From NCBI GenBank assembly GCA_038049695.1, contig CP142452.1, positions 106,835,001 through 106,899,000 on the forward strand: a stretch of 64,000 nucleotides of DNA, given 5' to 3'. Positions 10,604-25,300 of the stretch are shown piece by piece. Numbering within the stretch: position 1 is the first letter of the stretch; the number at the start of each line of letters is the position of its first letter. Position numbers and translations under genes: made by a program. This DNA is from Cinnamomum chago. Taxonomy: Eukaryota; Streptophyta; Magnoliopsida; Laurales; Lauraceae. The notes under the pieces are model-generated. The model worked only from the letters and a program-made list of their open reading frames with translations, ran no database searches and was not told where the DNA came from.

Positions 10604-11450
10604 GAGCTTTTTGTATATACTGCCTAAGGTTGGTAGGATTTGTAAATAAGCCCCTGAGGTTTTAGTATTTGTAAATAGGCCTCTATTTTTTCTTTTTAAT
10701 ACCTTTAATGCCCTAAAATCAATATTTCTAATAAGAATGGGCAGCACAATGAGATTTGTGTTGGGTTTTTATATAAATAACAGCTTTGCCCTGCCTTACA
10801 TCCATTATTTTATCTCAAGTCTCAATAGTCACTCTCTCATGCACATGACCATTGGTGGACCCACCCACCCCCCCATTCTCCCGATATTTTACATTTGCCC
10901 CATTCTCCCAATATTTTTTTTACATAGATCCAAACACCACCCCCTCCCAAATTCTAAAAATTAATAGTTTTTTACATTTTCCTATTCCCTAATATTTCTT
11001 TTACACGCCCTACACACGAAGCATAATCATATATTTTGAAACTTTCATCAATTCAATGGTGGGTCGTGTATGGATTTGATAAATCATAACAGGTTATAAG
11101 TATGGGTATTGATTGTTGTCATGACCAAATTGGATTTAATGACATCAGTCTTATATTGATAAAAAAAAAAAGGATCTATGTAGGATTATTCTCTCCCACT
11201 AAGTGCAATTGTTAATGTTACATGCTTTATAAAAAAACTGAGTCCATGCTTTTGAAATTATGTATATAAGGATAAAATAGATGGACAAAAGTTTCGCTCT
11301 AAAACCCTACGGTGGTTGGAAGACGAATATTGATTTTGGGGACACAAAAGGTATTAAAATGAAAATGCAAGGGCATAGTTGCAAATACTAAAACCTCAGG
11401 GGCCTATTTACAAATCCTACAAACCTTAGGGGGCTATATACAAAAAGCTC
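10604..11450. mobile_element. Mutator-type non-autonomous element with long TIRs, 847 bp
   Basis: Terminal inverted repeats of roughly 80-110 bp begin GAGCTTTTTGTATATA on the left and end TATATACAAAAAGCTC on the right. The TIRs carry AGGATTTGTAAATA and CCCCTGAGGTTTTAGTA motifs. Flanking 9-mers TAAAATAAT (10595-10603) and TTAAATAAT (11451-11459) match at 8 of 9. Leading G, long TIR and 9-bp duplication fit MULEs. The interior has no transposase or recognised captured gene. Confidence 0.78.
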
Positions 11451-11459
11451 TTAAATAAT

Positions 11460-14400
11460 AGTGTTTTACATATCATAAATCAATTGGTAGACCAAACTTT
11501 GATTAAAGTCAAATGTCTCCCAGAACCATGATAGGAGTCCTCAATTTTGGTTGACTTAACTGGATTTTGTAGATGGGTCCTTTTAATAAGTTTGTATGTT
11601 TGAACATGAATAACCAAATGATGAATGTCATTATATTTCATTATGCATTGAGATAATAAAATAATAGTACAATATTACACGTGCCTTGTGATACATAGGA
11701 TTTTATGTGACACAATTTTTCTCACTTATATGAGTCTTATATACTGTATAATTATTTTATAATATCATTTTTTGGTAATCCAGCCTAGGGGGCTAGGATC
11801 CAAGAGAACCCGCATAAGTGGGAAGAGAAGCCTACAAATGTGAGAAGAGTGGAATACTACGACAATATTTTAAAACTATATAATTAGCTGATAATTATTA
11901 AGTTTAAGCATAATGTTTTGATATATAATATTTCTTTTTTTTTAATAATACAACATTCAATATTATTCAATGATCGATATCAGTTAATAATTCAGTAGCA
12001 TTTAGGCAAAACAAATGATAGGTGTATGAATAACAAGAAAATATTAATTAATGGCTATTACTCAACAATTCGCCAATATGGTTATAATCAGAGGGTCGGG
12101 CCCAACGTTATTCAAGCCCCACACTCAATATATATAGGTCAAGCTTATGGTGGGCCAAAGCTTTTGAAGGGCCTAGGCCATTACCCAACCCTCATGTCAG
12201 GGCAAGACCAGGGTTGCGCCCAAAGCCCAAGGAAAATAAACTCAATTTTTAGGTTTTTTTTTCCTACGCCAACACTGGGTACTAAGTGTAAACCCAACAT
12301 TAACCTTCTTTATCCAAGTTTTGGACCATCAGCGCACTGCAACAAGAGAAATGAAATCTCACTTTACTATAATCTGATTTAGTAGAGGGTTGTCTAGGCA
12401 ATGATTTACAATTCAAGAGAAGAGTATTCCATGGTATTGGCGAATCTTATGTTTAAACTAGTTTTTTTAGACTCGTGATAAAATGCATTGCATTGAATTC
12501 TTATTAAATACTAAATAAATAAATAGATCGTAAAATATAAAAGACGTAAAGATTATTTCATAATTTCCTGTACAACATGCCATTGGGACTTTTCTAGCAT
12601 TTTAATTTGGTTTTCAAGTTGTACCCCATTCAAGGGAGGGTTTTATTGGAGTTAAATCTGAATAAGAGGCTAAAAACTAAACCCATTGAAAACCTTCTTT
12701 GCATTGATAGAAAGCTCATCAAATATTGCATATTGCCCCTTTAAGAATTTTATTTTTTCAAAGTACCCCCCATATATAGCACATTTTCTAGTTTCACCCC
12801 TGCTTGCACGACCCTACGATATTATGCGAATAGCTATATAGGAATTTGTTAAACTTCAACTGTTGACGGGTGAATGCTAGGTCTTACTGCAATTGTACGG
12901 GCAAAATCTTCCTTTCTTTTAATTTTTTTTCCCTGCCAAATGAGTGAGTGGTACATAACTAACACATGATACAACTTACTTGCCCAAGGAAATTTAGCTG
13001 TTGTTGACGACTAATTTGAACTACGATAAAAGTAGCGGTGCTCATGGTTTGGGCCAACCCAAGCCAGACCCTGGCACAGCCGTATTTAGTCTGGGCCTGG
13101 AATTAATATTTGGGCCCGATTATTATATGGGGCGTGCCTTGATTCAACTGTAAAGAGTCAAGGCCAGCCCGGTAATAGGGATAATAGAAAGGTCTGGCCG
13201 TTTGGGTACTATTGCCCATAAGACCATGGGTATACAGACGGTCGGAGAAGGACATGTGCCTTGCACCTGCTTTTCCAGGAAAAAGGTACTTTTGTTATTC
13301 TGCCCTGCTTTCCATGAAAGCACCAGCCGAATGCCTCGGTCATTCACAACTTGTAGGGAGACCTCCACCAGCCTTCCGTTATTCTCTGACCCAGCTGTAA
13401 GACGCAGCGACTAAGGGCCGTGATGTAGTTGAACTTGAATGGCCTTAATTGAAGACTAGATGGTGATGAACTTTATGGCATTGAAATTTAGCATGGCACC
13501 ATACATTCTCCAGTGCAACATGATGATATATTAGTATATTATGTACGCTTTATCAATTCATCGACATTCCAAAATTACTCATGTTTATACCATTCATTTC
13601 TCAATTTAAAAGAAAATTTTGAATCACACGTGTTGCTTTTATACTTGCTAAAAATGATGAGATAGCACAAGCATGACAAAATCTTTGAGATTCAGAAAGG
13701 GCAATGAAGATTAAAAAGGGAGAGAAAAAAAAGGAGAGAGAGAGGGGTTAAATGGAGAGAAAGACAAGAGAGACAAAAAGAGGAGGTTAGATGGAGAAGA
13801 GAGAGAGAGAGAGACATCTATTCAATGAATCGTTTCAAGATGAGGTGAGTTTTTTTTTAATTCAAAATTGAGATGTATTAATTGAGTCCCACTTCCTTGT
13901 GCTGATGTGGCTAATTGTGGATGAATTTAAACTCAAAAAAATTCTAAAATGTGTATCAATTGCACCAACCGTTTTATGCCTTTCAAAGAGAAAGAATGTG
14001 TCTTCTATGTTCAATGGAAAAAAAAATTCTTTTTGTAAGTTAAAGCCCAACTGTTTCACCCGAGACTCGGAGACACTTGAGATGGACCAGGCTAAGGTAG
14101 GCTGTGCTTGGACACCACACGCTCGGGTTAGAGATGGGCTTGAGCCTACTATTTAAATCTCAGGTCGTGTCTGGACATTCTTCATCCCAGCCCATCAATA
14201 TCCCTAGTTAAATGAATGTGCTTACAAGATCTTCGAATTCAAATGAGAAAGAGTTAAAGATGATGCGGACTTGTGGCTCACGTTTAGTACGCGCAAGAGG
14301 GTAAAAAAAAGTCCAAGTCACCGGCGTCTTCTTTCTTTCTGTTCCCATTTCTTCTTGTCCTTCCATTCTTTATTTGCACTTATTTTTACAAAAGACAACT

Positions 14401-14474
14401 AAGATATATGGCTATTAATTTGAGAAGACTCTCACATTTGGGAAAGCTGTGCATGTGCTCTGAAGGAGAGATAC
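11460..14474. other. Intergenic upstream of the intact receptor gene
   Basis: A fragment at about 11766-11850 resembles the SINE family at 20165-20370. Purine-rich GAGA tracts lie at about 13700-13815. Open frames at 12026-12382 and 13144-13414 match no family. No clear TATA box near 14475; the 100 bases upstream contain a pyrimidine-rich CTTCTTTCTTTC stretch. Confidence 0.45.
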
Positions 14475-14541
14475 ATGGCATTGGTATGGAGTTTTCTGGC
14501 AAACTTATTGACGTTTGCAGTGTTGTTACATGCCCAACCAG
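14475..14541 (+). CDS. Intact receptor exon 1: signal peptide
   Basis: Encodes [20 protein letters not shown] and QP, a hydrophobic secretion signal. It ends in phase 1 before GTTAGC and fits the phase of exon 2 (G+GT makes Gly). The start follows a GA-rich leader like those of the other two first-exon copies. Confidence 0.82.
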
Positions 14542-17500
14542 GTTAGCAGCAATCTTATATACCTCTATATTAATTCTTTACTACTTTTCTACAAAATTCC
14601 TGCAAAAGCTTATCAGGTAGAGTTTCCCTTGTTAGTAAAGTTTACAAATGTCTGAATGGCTATTCATGCTAAGAAAATCAATACAACAATGATATATCTG
14701 GCTGATGAAGGGTTTTTTTTTTTCCTCATATGCTGAACTCACCCTAGATTCAGCTTGACTCTATTAGTAGAGTTGCCAAACAAGCCCATGCACAGTATAG
14801 AAAATAGAGACTATAGTCGATCTACCCATATAAGATAAATATAATGTTGTCTTTAAAAGAAATTATTAAACTTTAAGAGTTGTAAATCAAGAGATTAAGA
14901 TGTTCCCGCGGTGTATGCTACCTATCGTCAAAAGTCTACGGGCTCAAGTCAATCGATTTTTGTCATATCCCGGTTCCGAAGTCATGTGTCACACGTACTC
15001 CCGCATGTTGTACCTGTCTCGAGCCAAATACCATACACGAAGGAGAGAAAATCGACTATTCCACGTGTGAGTCAAGCTCACTAACATAAACAATAACAAT
15101 TGAACACAACGGAAGTCGTAATTCATTCATATAAGGTATCAAATTCCATCAAGTTCAATTAAACATTTAAGTTTGATACAAAAGAAGTAAACAATATATA
15201 CTTTAAGTTACAAAAGAGGGATCAATGAAAGAACCCTATACAATTACTACCAAAAGTATATTCAAAAGAATTCCGTATGACCATATGAAAAGGATAGTCA
15301 CACGAACTATGATATCTACAAGTGTAGTCCGCACTCCGAGGAGATAGCTTCTAAGCTGGCCCTGGTTCTGGCCACTCTTCTAATCCTAACGGTACCTCTT
15401 GGGTACTCTCCTCATAATATGTGGATTCAAGTACTGAGTTTGTATTTCAACCTGTCTGTAATTCAAAGCAATTCAATTCATATATCGATGTACACTCACT
15501 AGATCCACAATTCAAATAAATGCAAATCTGGTATACACTACTAACATTACGAATTGAAGGTACACAATCGGACCTCAATAAACACTAATGATGTAACTAA
15601 CCTACTAATCAGGATTTGATTATCAATAAAGAAATTGTTTTCCAATATGAAATGCAGTAATTTCAAAGGAATCAAGACATTGTACTAACCATTTCTAAAC
15701 TATTTATTTTAGTCTTTCACAGTCCAATACAAGGTAAGTTTAGTAAAAGCAACGTATTACTACATTTTCATGTGTCACTATTTATGAGAGGTACGTTGAG
15801 TTTCTAAACTAACCCACATGGCATAGTGTTAGACTAATAAATATCCATTAGACCAATTAATAAGGTTAACGGTTCAATTTTTAAGGTCATAAAGTCTCAA
15901 AATTCCTAAATTCCTATGGAAGTAAGGGTGAGCACCAAAATCTACTAAATAAAGGATTAAGGAGGGTTAATGTAGGCTAAGAGTATTAATACTCCTTTTA
16001 ATTGGGCCCAAAAGGCCCAAAATTCTAGAAGGTTCAAGCGCTCGAGCGGCCGCTACAGGTTTCCATTCCGGAAATTCTAGTGAGTGGGTCTGCTCGAGCG
16101 GCCCTCTACGCGCTCAAGCGCCCACTCCAGAATTTCATTCTGGAATTTCTGATGGTGTTTTCTTCCCTTCTCTTTCCACACTTCTTCTAATATAAAACCT
16201 GCATTAATGGAGCCTCTTTGCTCCCCTTACAACACATACAAGTCCCCACCCTTCAATTCCATTGATTTGAAATCATAACAATCTAATCCATTCATTCATT
16301 CATTAAGACATTAGACTCATTGAGAAGGAATTTCTTAAATCAAGGGTAATTAACACAATGTAAATCCAAATAAAGCTTATACTTGCCTCAATTTAAGCTT
16401 TCCATAACTCTTCTACTCTCTTGGTGTTCAAAACCCTAAAATCCTCAAATGATTCAAACCCTAGACACAATATCCATCAAAATACCAATTAATGCCTATA
16501 CATGCTTATGAGAGGGTTTTTTGACTCCTTTTTAACTCAAAAATACCACCTAGGATGGATTTGATTCTTACCTTAACAAGGAATCCGAAACTTGGAGTTG
16601 GAGAAGAAATGGTTTTTTTGAAAGCAAGAGGTGAAGAAGATGATGAGGAAGAAGACCTCCACCTTGGCCTTCACTAGCACAAAACTAAAGTGATTGAAGA
16701 AAGAGGGAGGGATTGGAAGGAACAAGAAAGAGGAGGGTTCTCTCCACAGCCCACATGCAACAACCGAATGAAATGAATGTATTGGAGTTGGTTTAGGTGA
16801 TAAAGATGGAAAAATTGCAGAAAAGCCCATTAGTTGTGTATAATTCTAATTTAAGTTAAATGAGGGTTCATTTCTTCAACGAGTGATCAAATGAAGTGAA
16901 GCGAATCACGAAAATTGGCGTGTTCAACGAGATACACACGATGACGCCAAGATGAAGTGAAAACGATGAAAAACGAGAAAATCTATAATTACGGAAAAGT
17001 CCTTGACTCCACTCAGGTGAGTCAATTCTACTCCACTCACTCATCATAGACTCAAGACTCAATTAACTTGGTCTAAAAAGACTAAAACAAACTAATAGAG
17101 ATTAAGTTCGATGATTTACAACTAAGTATACTTAGTTAAGCTAAATCCTCATTAAGTAATACTAATGACGATTAAATTGGGTTGGGGTGTTACAATTTTC
17201 TACCACCATCTCCTTCTATGTGTTGAAGAGCCTCCTGAGGTCTTTCGTTTCAGGTAAGAAGATACAGACATTTGGAAGAGGCTGTTCAGAGAGAGAGAGA
17301 GATATATTGACATTGGTATGGATCGAGTTGCTTTTGGTTCATGGTAAGCTTATTGACATTGGCACTTTTGGTTCATGGCAGCCAGGTTAGGCAGCAACCT
17401 TATACCTCTACTTTTTCAACTACTTTTTAAGAAATTTCCGGCAAAGGCCTTTTTGGTATGATTTCACTTGTTTATATAGTTTAAAATGTCTGGATGGCCA

Positions 17501-19307
17501 TTCACGCTCTACGCAGTGATAATAGGCACATCAACATTTCTAGCTGACTCCCCAAGGCAGATCAGCTCGGCTTTAGCAGGCTCCAACTCAAGGTTGGAAT
17601 TGGATTGCTATCTCATAAGCCAAGCTCACCCTATATTCAACTTGGGGCAGCTCAGCACAGTTCGTTAAGAGGCTCGACTACACGCGCTTGATTGAAGCGT
17701 AGCTAGTTAAATGGCTGTTAATTAACTAATGAGGGGTCTGCAGAACAAGAGGGTACTAGATTTTCAATCCCTATCATCAATAGAAGTTGGAGCCTTATAT
17801 ATTTGGGGCTTTTATGGATTAATCCCTTTTAAACTCAGGTTGGACAGAGGATAATGATAAAAGTCTCCCGAATGTTAGTAGAGTCCCTTGACTTTGGGCT
17901 TTTTTTGTTTTTTTTTTTAACAATTTTCCCCAAATCTCTTGGTGTCATGGGTCACGGTATCATTGATTTTCCAATGATAATCAACGAGGAGAACTCAGTT
18001 TTTTCTTTCACCATATATTGAGATCTTATAATCTGTAATAATTCAGTAAGAGCTAGAAATATAATTTTTTCCCTCCAAATCCTGTAAAAACAAAAACCCA
18101 TGATATCATGAGATAGTCCCATTATTAATCGTGCAATTTATAAGTACTATGAAAAATAGAAACTTTAATTAGCATGGAAATTCCAATTTTTTTTTTTTTA
18201 TCTTTCACTATATATTGAGTCCTGAGAAAAGAAAACATAAATGGTTTTTTTGAAAAGTATGTCATATTCAGCTTTCCAATCTGGTTCTTTCTCTGACTCA
18301 GTATCGTGATCAGTCTCAGCAGCGGAAGAAACATGAGAAGCAGCAAAACCAGAATTTGCCATAAAGGCAATAAACTTCCCCTTGCCAGTGTTAGGTTTGT
18401 CAGATGATGTGAATTTAAATTCAATCTTTTAATACTGCAAGTGCACAACTGTCCTTTTGAGACAGTGACAAGAACATGTCAAATCCCACAAGGAGTACTA
18501 CTAAGTTGAAATTCAAAGTCTGATTTTTTTTTTATCAATGATAATGAGAAGAGAGATAAAGAAAATAAAAAAAAACAATAATAAGATTGAGAAAATGCTA
18601 GATCTAAAGTGCAGTAATAAAATATGAGAAAATGCAGATCAGATTAAGTAGTCCCACCATCATTCTATGCAATAGATAAAATAAATTTGTCCCAAAAATT
18701 CTTCAAATCAGAAACAAATCAATGTTTCTGATTCGGATAATTTGTCTATCAACGAGCACAATTTTTCACACTTTATTTAAGGCAAAAATCTCATTCACAT
18801 AATGAAATTATGAACTTAACTAAATAGCCTATAAGATTCAACAAAAAAACTCCAACCTCAAAACATTTTTATCACAAGCCCATCCATGAGGTGGTCTACC
18901 AAAATGTCAGGTCTGATTTTTGTTCGCATGTGACAATGTTTTAATAAAATAGAGTAGTATTTAGAAACTAAAATAAATTAATATTTTTAATTAAAAATTT
19001 ATCAGTATGAATTGTAGAAAGGTGGGCACCAAATATTAAAATAAAAAGATGAGAATCCTAAGAGGATGGTAAATAGGTGTGGTTGAGAGAGAGCATAACT
19101 GTAGCAAAATAGAGAGATTTTAGGAGATATTGATTGAGAGACTTTATGAGATAGAGGATATGGATAAAGAGAATTTTTTGGAGAAAAAATTATAGCATGT
19201 GATGACATGGAACCTTAAAGCACTCTAGGTTTTTTTTCCATATTTATTTGAAAGGAGAATGATTTGGCTGCTGAGGCAGCACCCCTTACAGCGCACCTCC
19301 CTCTTTG

Positions 19308-19351
<44 letters not shown>

Positions 19352-22300
19352 GGTTTCCAAACACCCCCCCATAGCTAATCATGTGGTACAATATGTAGAG
19401 CCCTTCAGGATGGGGGATTGTAAAGATCTCATTACACATAAGGGCCATGAAAAAACTTCGCTGTATCAGAATATTCTAAACTTTGACATCGTTTTAGAAA
19501 TTCAATCCTAAATCACTGTGGAGTAGAAGTCAAATGATTGTAAAATTTGGCATTGCGCCAAATCACGAGGCAATGTGTGTACTAATCAAAAGTGAGCCCC
19601 ATAGAACTCCAGAAATTTCTCAATGTACCAACACAAAAAAAAAAAAAAAAAGGGAATAACGAGAAATGAAATGGGAAGTAAATGAAATCTCTGACAAATC
19701 ACTGCATCAAACTATATAATAAAGTAAAGCTTGAAAAATGATTGTTGTTAGAACGGAAATGCCTTGCCAAAAACCAACCCATTATAAACTATTGACAAAT
19801 TAGAGTAAAAGCCTCAGACGATAGAGACTCCCGTAAGGTGGGGATTTTTTTTATTTTAATTTTTTGGTAAAAGTCAATGTGTATTAAGTTTTCTTAGCTA
19901 ACTATTGCTTTTAGTCACACATATATATTTTTTTCACGGTGAGTCATCCTGAGATTCAAACTTATAACCAAGTGTCTCTAATACCATATTAAATTTCATT
20001 AACTAAGGCTTCATATCAAAACGAACTCGAGGTATTAGTATAGGCAACATAAATACTTTTTCAATAAGGTGGGGATTTAAATGCTTCATGCCCGCATTTT
20101 GAGCTATTAAGGCTGAAATCAAATTACAAAATCTCCGAACTCTCTAGCCCAATATTTCTTTTAAAAAAATCTTTTACTCCAGTCAAGGGGGCTAGACCCT
20201 GAAGGGAGGGACCACTAGCACATGCAAGGAGAGGAAACCCGCACTCGTGGGGAATGGGGACAGAAGTCTCACCCATGCAAGGAATGAGGAGAGGAGAGGA
20301 CTAGGATTCATCATTCATCCGGGTGAGAGGTGGTGTTGCCTATCAATTGGGCAACCCCCACGTTCTCTCTAGCCCACTCTATTAAATTCTAAATGCGAAT
20401 CATTGAGAGGTGTTAGGAATGAATTACAGTCATCTACTAGAATTAATTAATAAATTCATCTTAACAAATATACTTTTTTTTTGTGTGTGTGTGTGTGTGA
20501 AATGGCTTCAATGTAACTTCGATTGGGTTTTAGGAGCATTTTTTAACATAATAAAATACATGAAGAAAAAAAATCAAAAGTGGAAAAATTGTCTATTGTA
20601 TGCTACCGGTTGTCAATTATCGGAAGGGTTTGAGGAGATTCCCAGTCTACAGTCTACATTACGGGCCGCGCTTCTCATTTGCTGGAATTCTACGAAAAAA
20701 CTCCCACCACCTATGGGTGTACATTGGGCTAAGCCGCATAGGCCCTGGCCGGCCTGGCCCTGGAACGGCCAATGGGCGGGCCATGGGCCACGGTTACTTG
20801 GGCCATTGCAGGATACGGCCCAAATCATTGGCCATGCCTTGCCGTGCTCGGCTAGGGCACCTGTGCCGCGACTTGGTACAACATGAAAAGCGGCTTGGCC
20901 CGGCACGGGCCCAATTGTCAATTATTTTAAAATAATTAAAATTCTATTTATCATTGGTATAGAGATTTCATCTTTAATTCTAGTAATTTTGTATAATTTT
21001 TTTTTATTTACTTTCAATAGGCCCCACAGATTGGGTCATGGTGAACTTGATTGTTAGGTTATATAGCATATCTCTTTTTTATTGATCAATCGATTGAATT
21101 TCATTTGAAATTTCGTTAATAATGATAAAATTACAAAATTAATCTATTGATTTACAATGTCAGCCACGTGTAGTGTTTCAAATATACTTTGATATTTTAA
21201 AGTTTATAACAAAGTTATTCATTACAAAAGATATAATATAATTAGAATAAAAGGTATTTTTTTTGTATAATAGAATTAAATGATCGTGTCTCTCTGGACA
21301 TGTTGGATGTTATGCAATGCTTTGCCATTTAAATTAAAGTTGTGAATTTACAATGACACTAGAACTTCTTTTATTAAATTTCTTATTTAATTTTTTTTGT
21401 TTCTTATGTATTATTATTATTATTATTACAATTTTGTTAGTCAAAACCTCTCAAATCAGAAAATGAATATCATTTGCTCTTTTGTTGATGAGCACGGGCC
21501 CAGGCTTAATTGAGCTGATCTACACTCTCTCTAAAAAAAAAACTCTTTGAAATGTAAACATACTAAAAACCAATATTATTCCAGAATAGTAGTTAATTTA
21601 ATTAAAATGAAAAGAGCACCAGTTGGCAATTCCAACTAAACCCAGTTGAGCAGTCATAAAATCTTGGGTTGTCATTATGGGTCTACAATACAAATATTTT
21701 TTTTTTACTCACTCCACTCTATTAAATCTTTAGTTTGGTTTTTTCTCATTAAACAAATGAAGAATATCTACTAAAGAGACAGTTCATTCCTCTTTCTATA
21801 CTTATGGGTAAATTAACATTTATTGATTCAAACTTAGAAACAGAGTTTAAATGCACCTGTATTGATACTTTTGAAACTGACCGGATTATAAGCGTTAAGA
21901 TGATGCCCTGATCATCTTCTGGACACCACTCCCTTTTGATGTTACTTCCGACCTCTTCTTTAATTTTAAGGCATATAAAGAACTCGTTGATCATATCTAT
22001 AATCAACGTTTAATTAGATTATGTATCTTAGTTTTACTTAAAAATTTTACTTTTACATTGGACATTTTACTTAACTAGGAATCGGAGTTTAACTTGAATA
22101 AGGAAACTCAATATCATATTCTCAATCCTACATATTATCTGGGACCCAAAAGGTTTTTTTTTTTCTTTTTCTTATATTTTATTGTCATTATTAAATCAAT
22201 TACATTAGTCAAAACCTCTCAAATCATAAAATGTATATAATTTGCACTTTTGTCTGATGAGCAAGGGCCCGCCCTATGGTAGAACATCCATAATTACTTC

Positions 22301-25300
22301 CCATTTAAATTTAAATTTACTTTCAACTACCCTCTCTCTCTATCAAATATCCACGCCATATGAATTGGAAGGTATAAACATATATGGGGTTCTCCAAAAG
22401 ATGGTGACAAATCTTAAATTTCCTATTGTATATTTACTAGGTCTCTACCTTTAATTTAAATTGGGTTTTCCTTCCATGAATTAAAAGCTCGCGTTGGGTG
22501 CGGGTCCTGAAGCGCTAGTATTAATAAGCAGAATCCCGCTTATTAGTTTTGACCACCCACCAACTATATTTGTGGAAAAGGCACATACGCCTAAGAACCA
22601 AGAGATCTAAAGCTGTGGATTGTTTCATATTTACATAGTGATCACCTTGAAACGTTTTACCTCCATAAACTTCAAACTGCGATCCAATAATGTAGTTAAC
22701 CTTGTAATCCTTTGTAATGCTTGATGTTTGCTAGGTCATCAAAATTTAAGCTAAATTGAAGAACAACAGAACTTGCGTAGAACCCAAGCAGTTGAGATTC
22801 TGCCATGCATGATAATGCAGGTGATAATATTGAGCCTATCTATCTTTTATAAATTTTTTAATGTTATAAAAATATGGTTTATTATATTGGAGTTAAATAT
22901 TTTAGATGCAATATTGATCGTCCCTGATATTGATTTTTTTTTGTTTTTGTTTTGCCTAGTATATTATATATGATTGTATGATGCATGATATAAGCAGCTT
23001 AAATTTATAAATGCTAGGCCCAGTATATAAAATATGTATTTATTTTCCCACAGGTTTCATCAGCATTGATTGCGGCACAGCTGAAGGCCCCAACTATATA
23101 GATAGCGACACAGGCATAACTTATGATTTAGATGCTAAATTTATTCAGACGGGAGTAAACAAAGAGGTTACAAGCAAATTGGGTAAACTTCGTCGACAGA
23201 TCTATAGAAATCTTAGAAGCTTTCCATATGGAGGCCGCAACTGTTATGACTTGAGTGGTGTCAAGAAGGGCAACAAGTATCTCATTAGAGCACATTTCAT
23301 GTACGGAAACTATGACGGTAAAAATAGCGCACCAAAGTTCGGCCTCTACATTGGTGTCAACCTCTTGTGGACCATCTTTTTCCATGAGGAAAATGGTGAT
23401 GCATTCTATAGAGAGATTATCGCAGCAGCAACAACAAACTATATATCCATTTGCCTTGTGAATACGGGTGCTGGAACACCTTTCATATCAGGACTCGAGC
23501 TACGACCAATGAACAATTCCATGTATGGTACTGCGAATGAGAACCAGTCTCTACAGAGCTGGCCCCAAGGCCAAATAGATCTTGGGGCACCCTCCGATCA
23601 TCTGAAAACCGGGTATGCCCAAAATCTCTCTATATTGTAGTGTAGCGACTTGGCTCCTCCAGTGTCAATGCTCTACATCAGCCCTTACCAACCGAAAGTT
23701 GGAACTGACATTTCCTTGACTTTTTCAAAATTATCTTTAATTATAAACTTTTATTTATTCCGAAAAATACCTTAAATAAGAAATTTCCAAAATCGTCCTT
23801 TATCCTTATAAATTTAAAAGCATAACACTTTTTGACAAAAAATTTTCCCACTGCCTATCTCAATCTAATATAAAATATCCAAGTCTAGAGGTAGTCTTTA
23901 TAGGATTCTTTTAACTCGGCCCTATTAAGTCCATCAATGAATCCGACTTAGATTTAAATCACTTGAAATCATAATTTTCTTTATTATCACTAATCTAAAT
24001 TTTAATTTTACTCGACTTGAAGATATTGAGACCCACCATTCAAATTGACACACTTTATTTGTTTCGTTGTTTTTCTAACAATATACATAATTGTGATAGC
24101 TAATAAAGCGAGAAGGGAATCATTTTAGATATCGCTCCACGTCCAAAGAAGAAAAACAAAAGGGATCGTGCCATCCAATTTTCAAAAGAGAATATTTCTT
24201 TTTTTTTATAGGAAAAAAGGAGAATATATGAATGTCATGTTGTATACAAAATTCTCTTTGGTCTAATCAATTCACATGCCTGTTGGGTCACTTCTTCAAC
24301 GTCCCATGGCCCTTAACATCAATGCAATTCTGAAAATTCATAGCATGAAAGGTAACCTAAGTAAAATAATTGTTGCCTCAATAACTGGTCTTCAAAACAG
24401 AGGCAATGGTGATTATACCTGCTATGATCAAGTTATTTTTCACTTTTTATGACATTGTCTAGAGCTTAGCTTAGAAAAAGGCTACAACAGACTAACAAGA
24501 CCATTGATATCAACCCAAGAAACTTGGAAAATATTGTAGACAAAATCTTCATTTTTCTTGTCACTGCTGTCCATTTGATGCAGGAACCATCAAATTCTAT
24601 TTTGGATTTCTTGTTCTTTTCTAATATTGTATATTCTTGCAAATCATATTGTAAAAATTCAATTAACTATAAATTATTATAAAAAAGAATATACAAAATC
24701 ATAATGTATATCCTCTATAACCCTATAACTGTGCAAACAAGCAAGACATGGAATTAATAGAATTTGAATATAACAATTTTGACGGTAGAATTTTCCTTCT
24801 TCATTGTATCTCATTTATGAAACAAACATACAATAATAAATATTAAATAGAAGAAAACTCACCACTATTGAATGCAAAATAATTTAAATTTTTTACTTAC
24901 GATTAAGTTTTAGTACCTTTGGGATTATACGGAGTCCTGCCTTTTAACTGATCTATCTATGTAAACATTAGAATTCAAATTAATTATGCAACATTTTCCT
25001 CTATACCTTTTGCATCCTTCTTTAAGTAAGCATTGGGCCGGAAAATATTTGTCAGTCCATCCATGCCTTTGGTACTGGTCTAGAAAATATTTTTCAATTG
25101 ACTTCCATTATCAGTTGCTTGGAATAAATGAAACTGAGTTTGCACTTACATTTTCGAGAAATACTTGTATACACATGGGAATCGTATAATATAGATGCCG
25201 TGACTCCATTGTGGGCACCACATAGAGATAACATGGACTGTTGACATCATCTAAAATTTCAGTTCAATAACATTAAGAGTGAGGCCCAGGGGCGGATCTA

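Noticed and set aside
17187-17390. 68-codon open frame spanning the exon-1 relic
   Set aside because: It begins with GTG inside the solo LTR end and only becomes receptor-like over 17307-17385, where the ATG is lost.
20410-20935. Open frames of 111-158 codons on plus and 102 on minus
   Set aside because: They overlap a GGCC-rich repeat patch, frames coexist on both strands, and composition rather than coding explains them.
23560-23612. Apparent frameshift at the end of malectin exon 2 of the intact gene
   Set aside because: The sequence differs from the sister copy by a net 6 nt; IDLG aligns with FDSG and the exon junction phase is correct.
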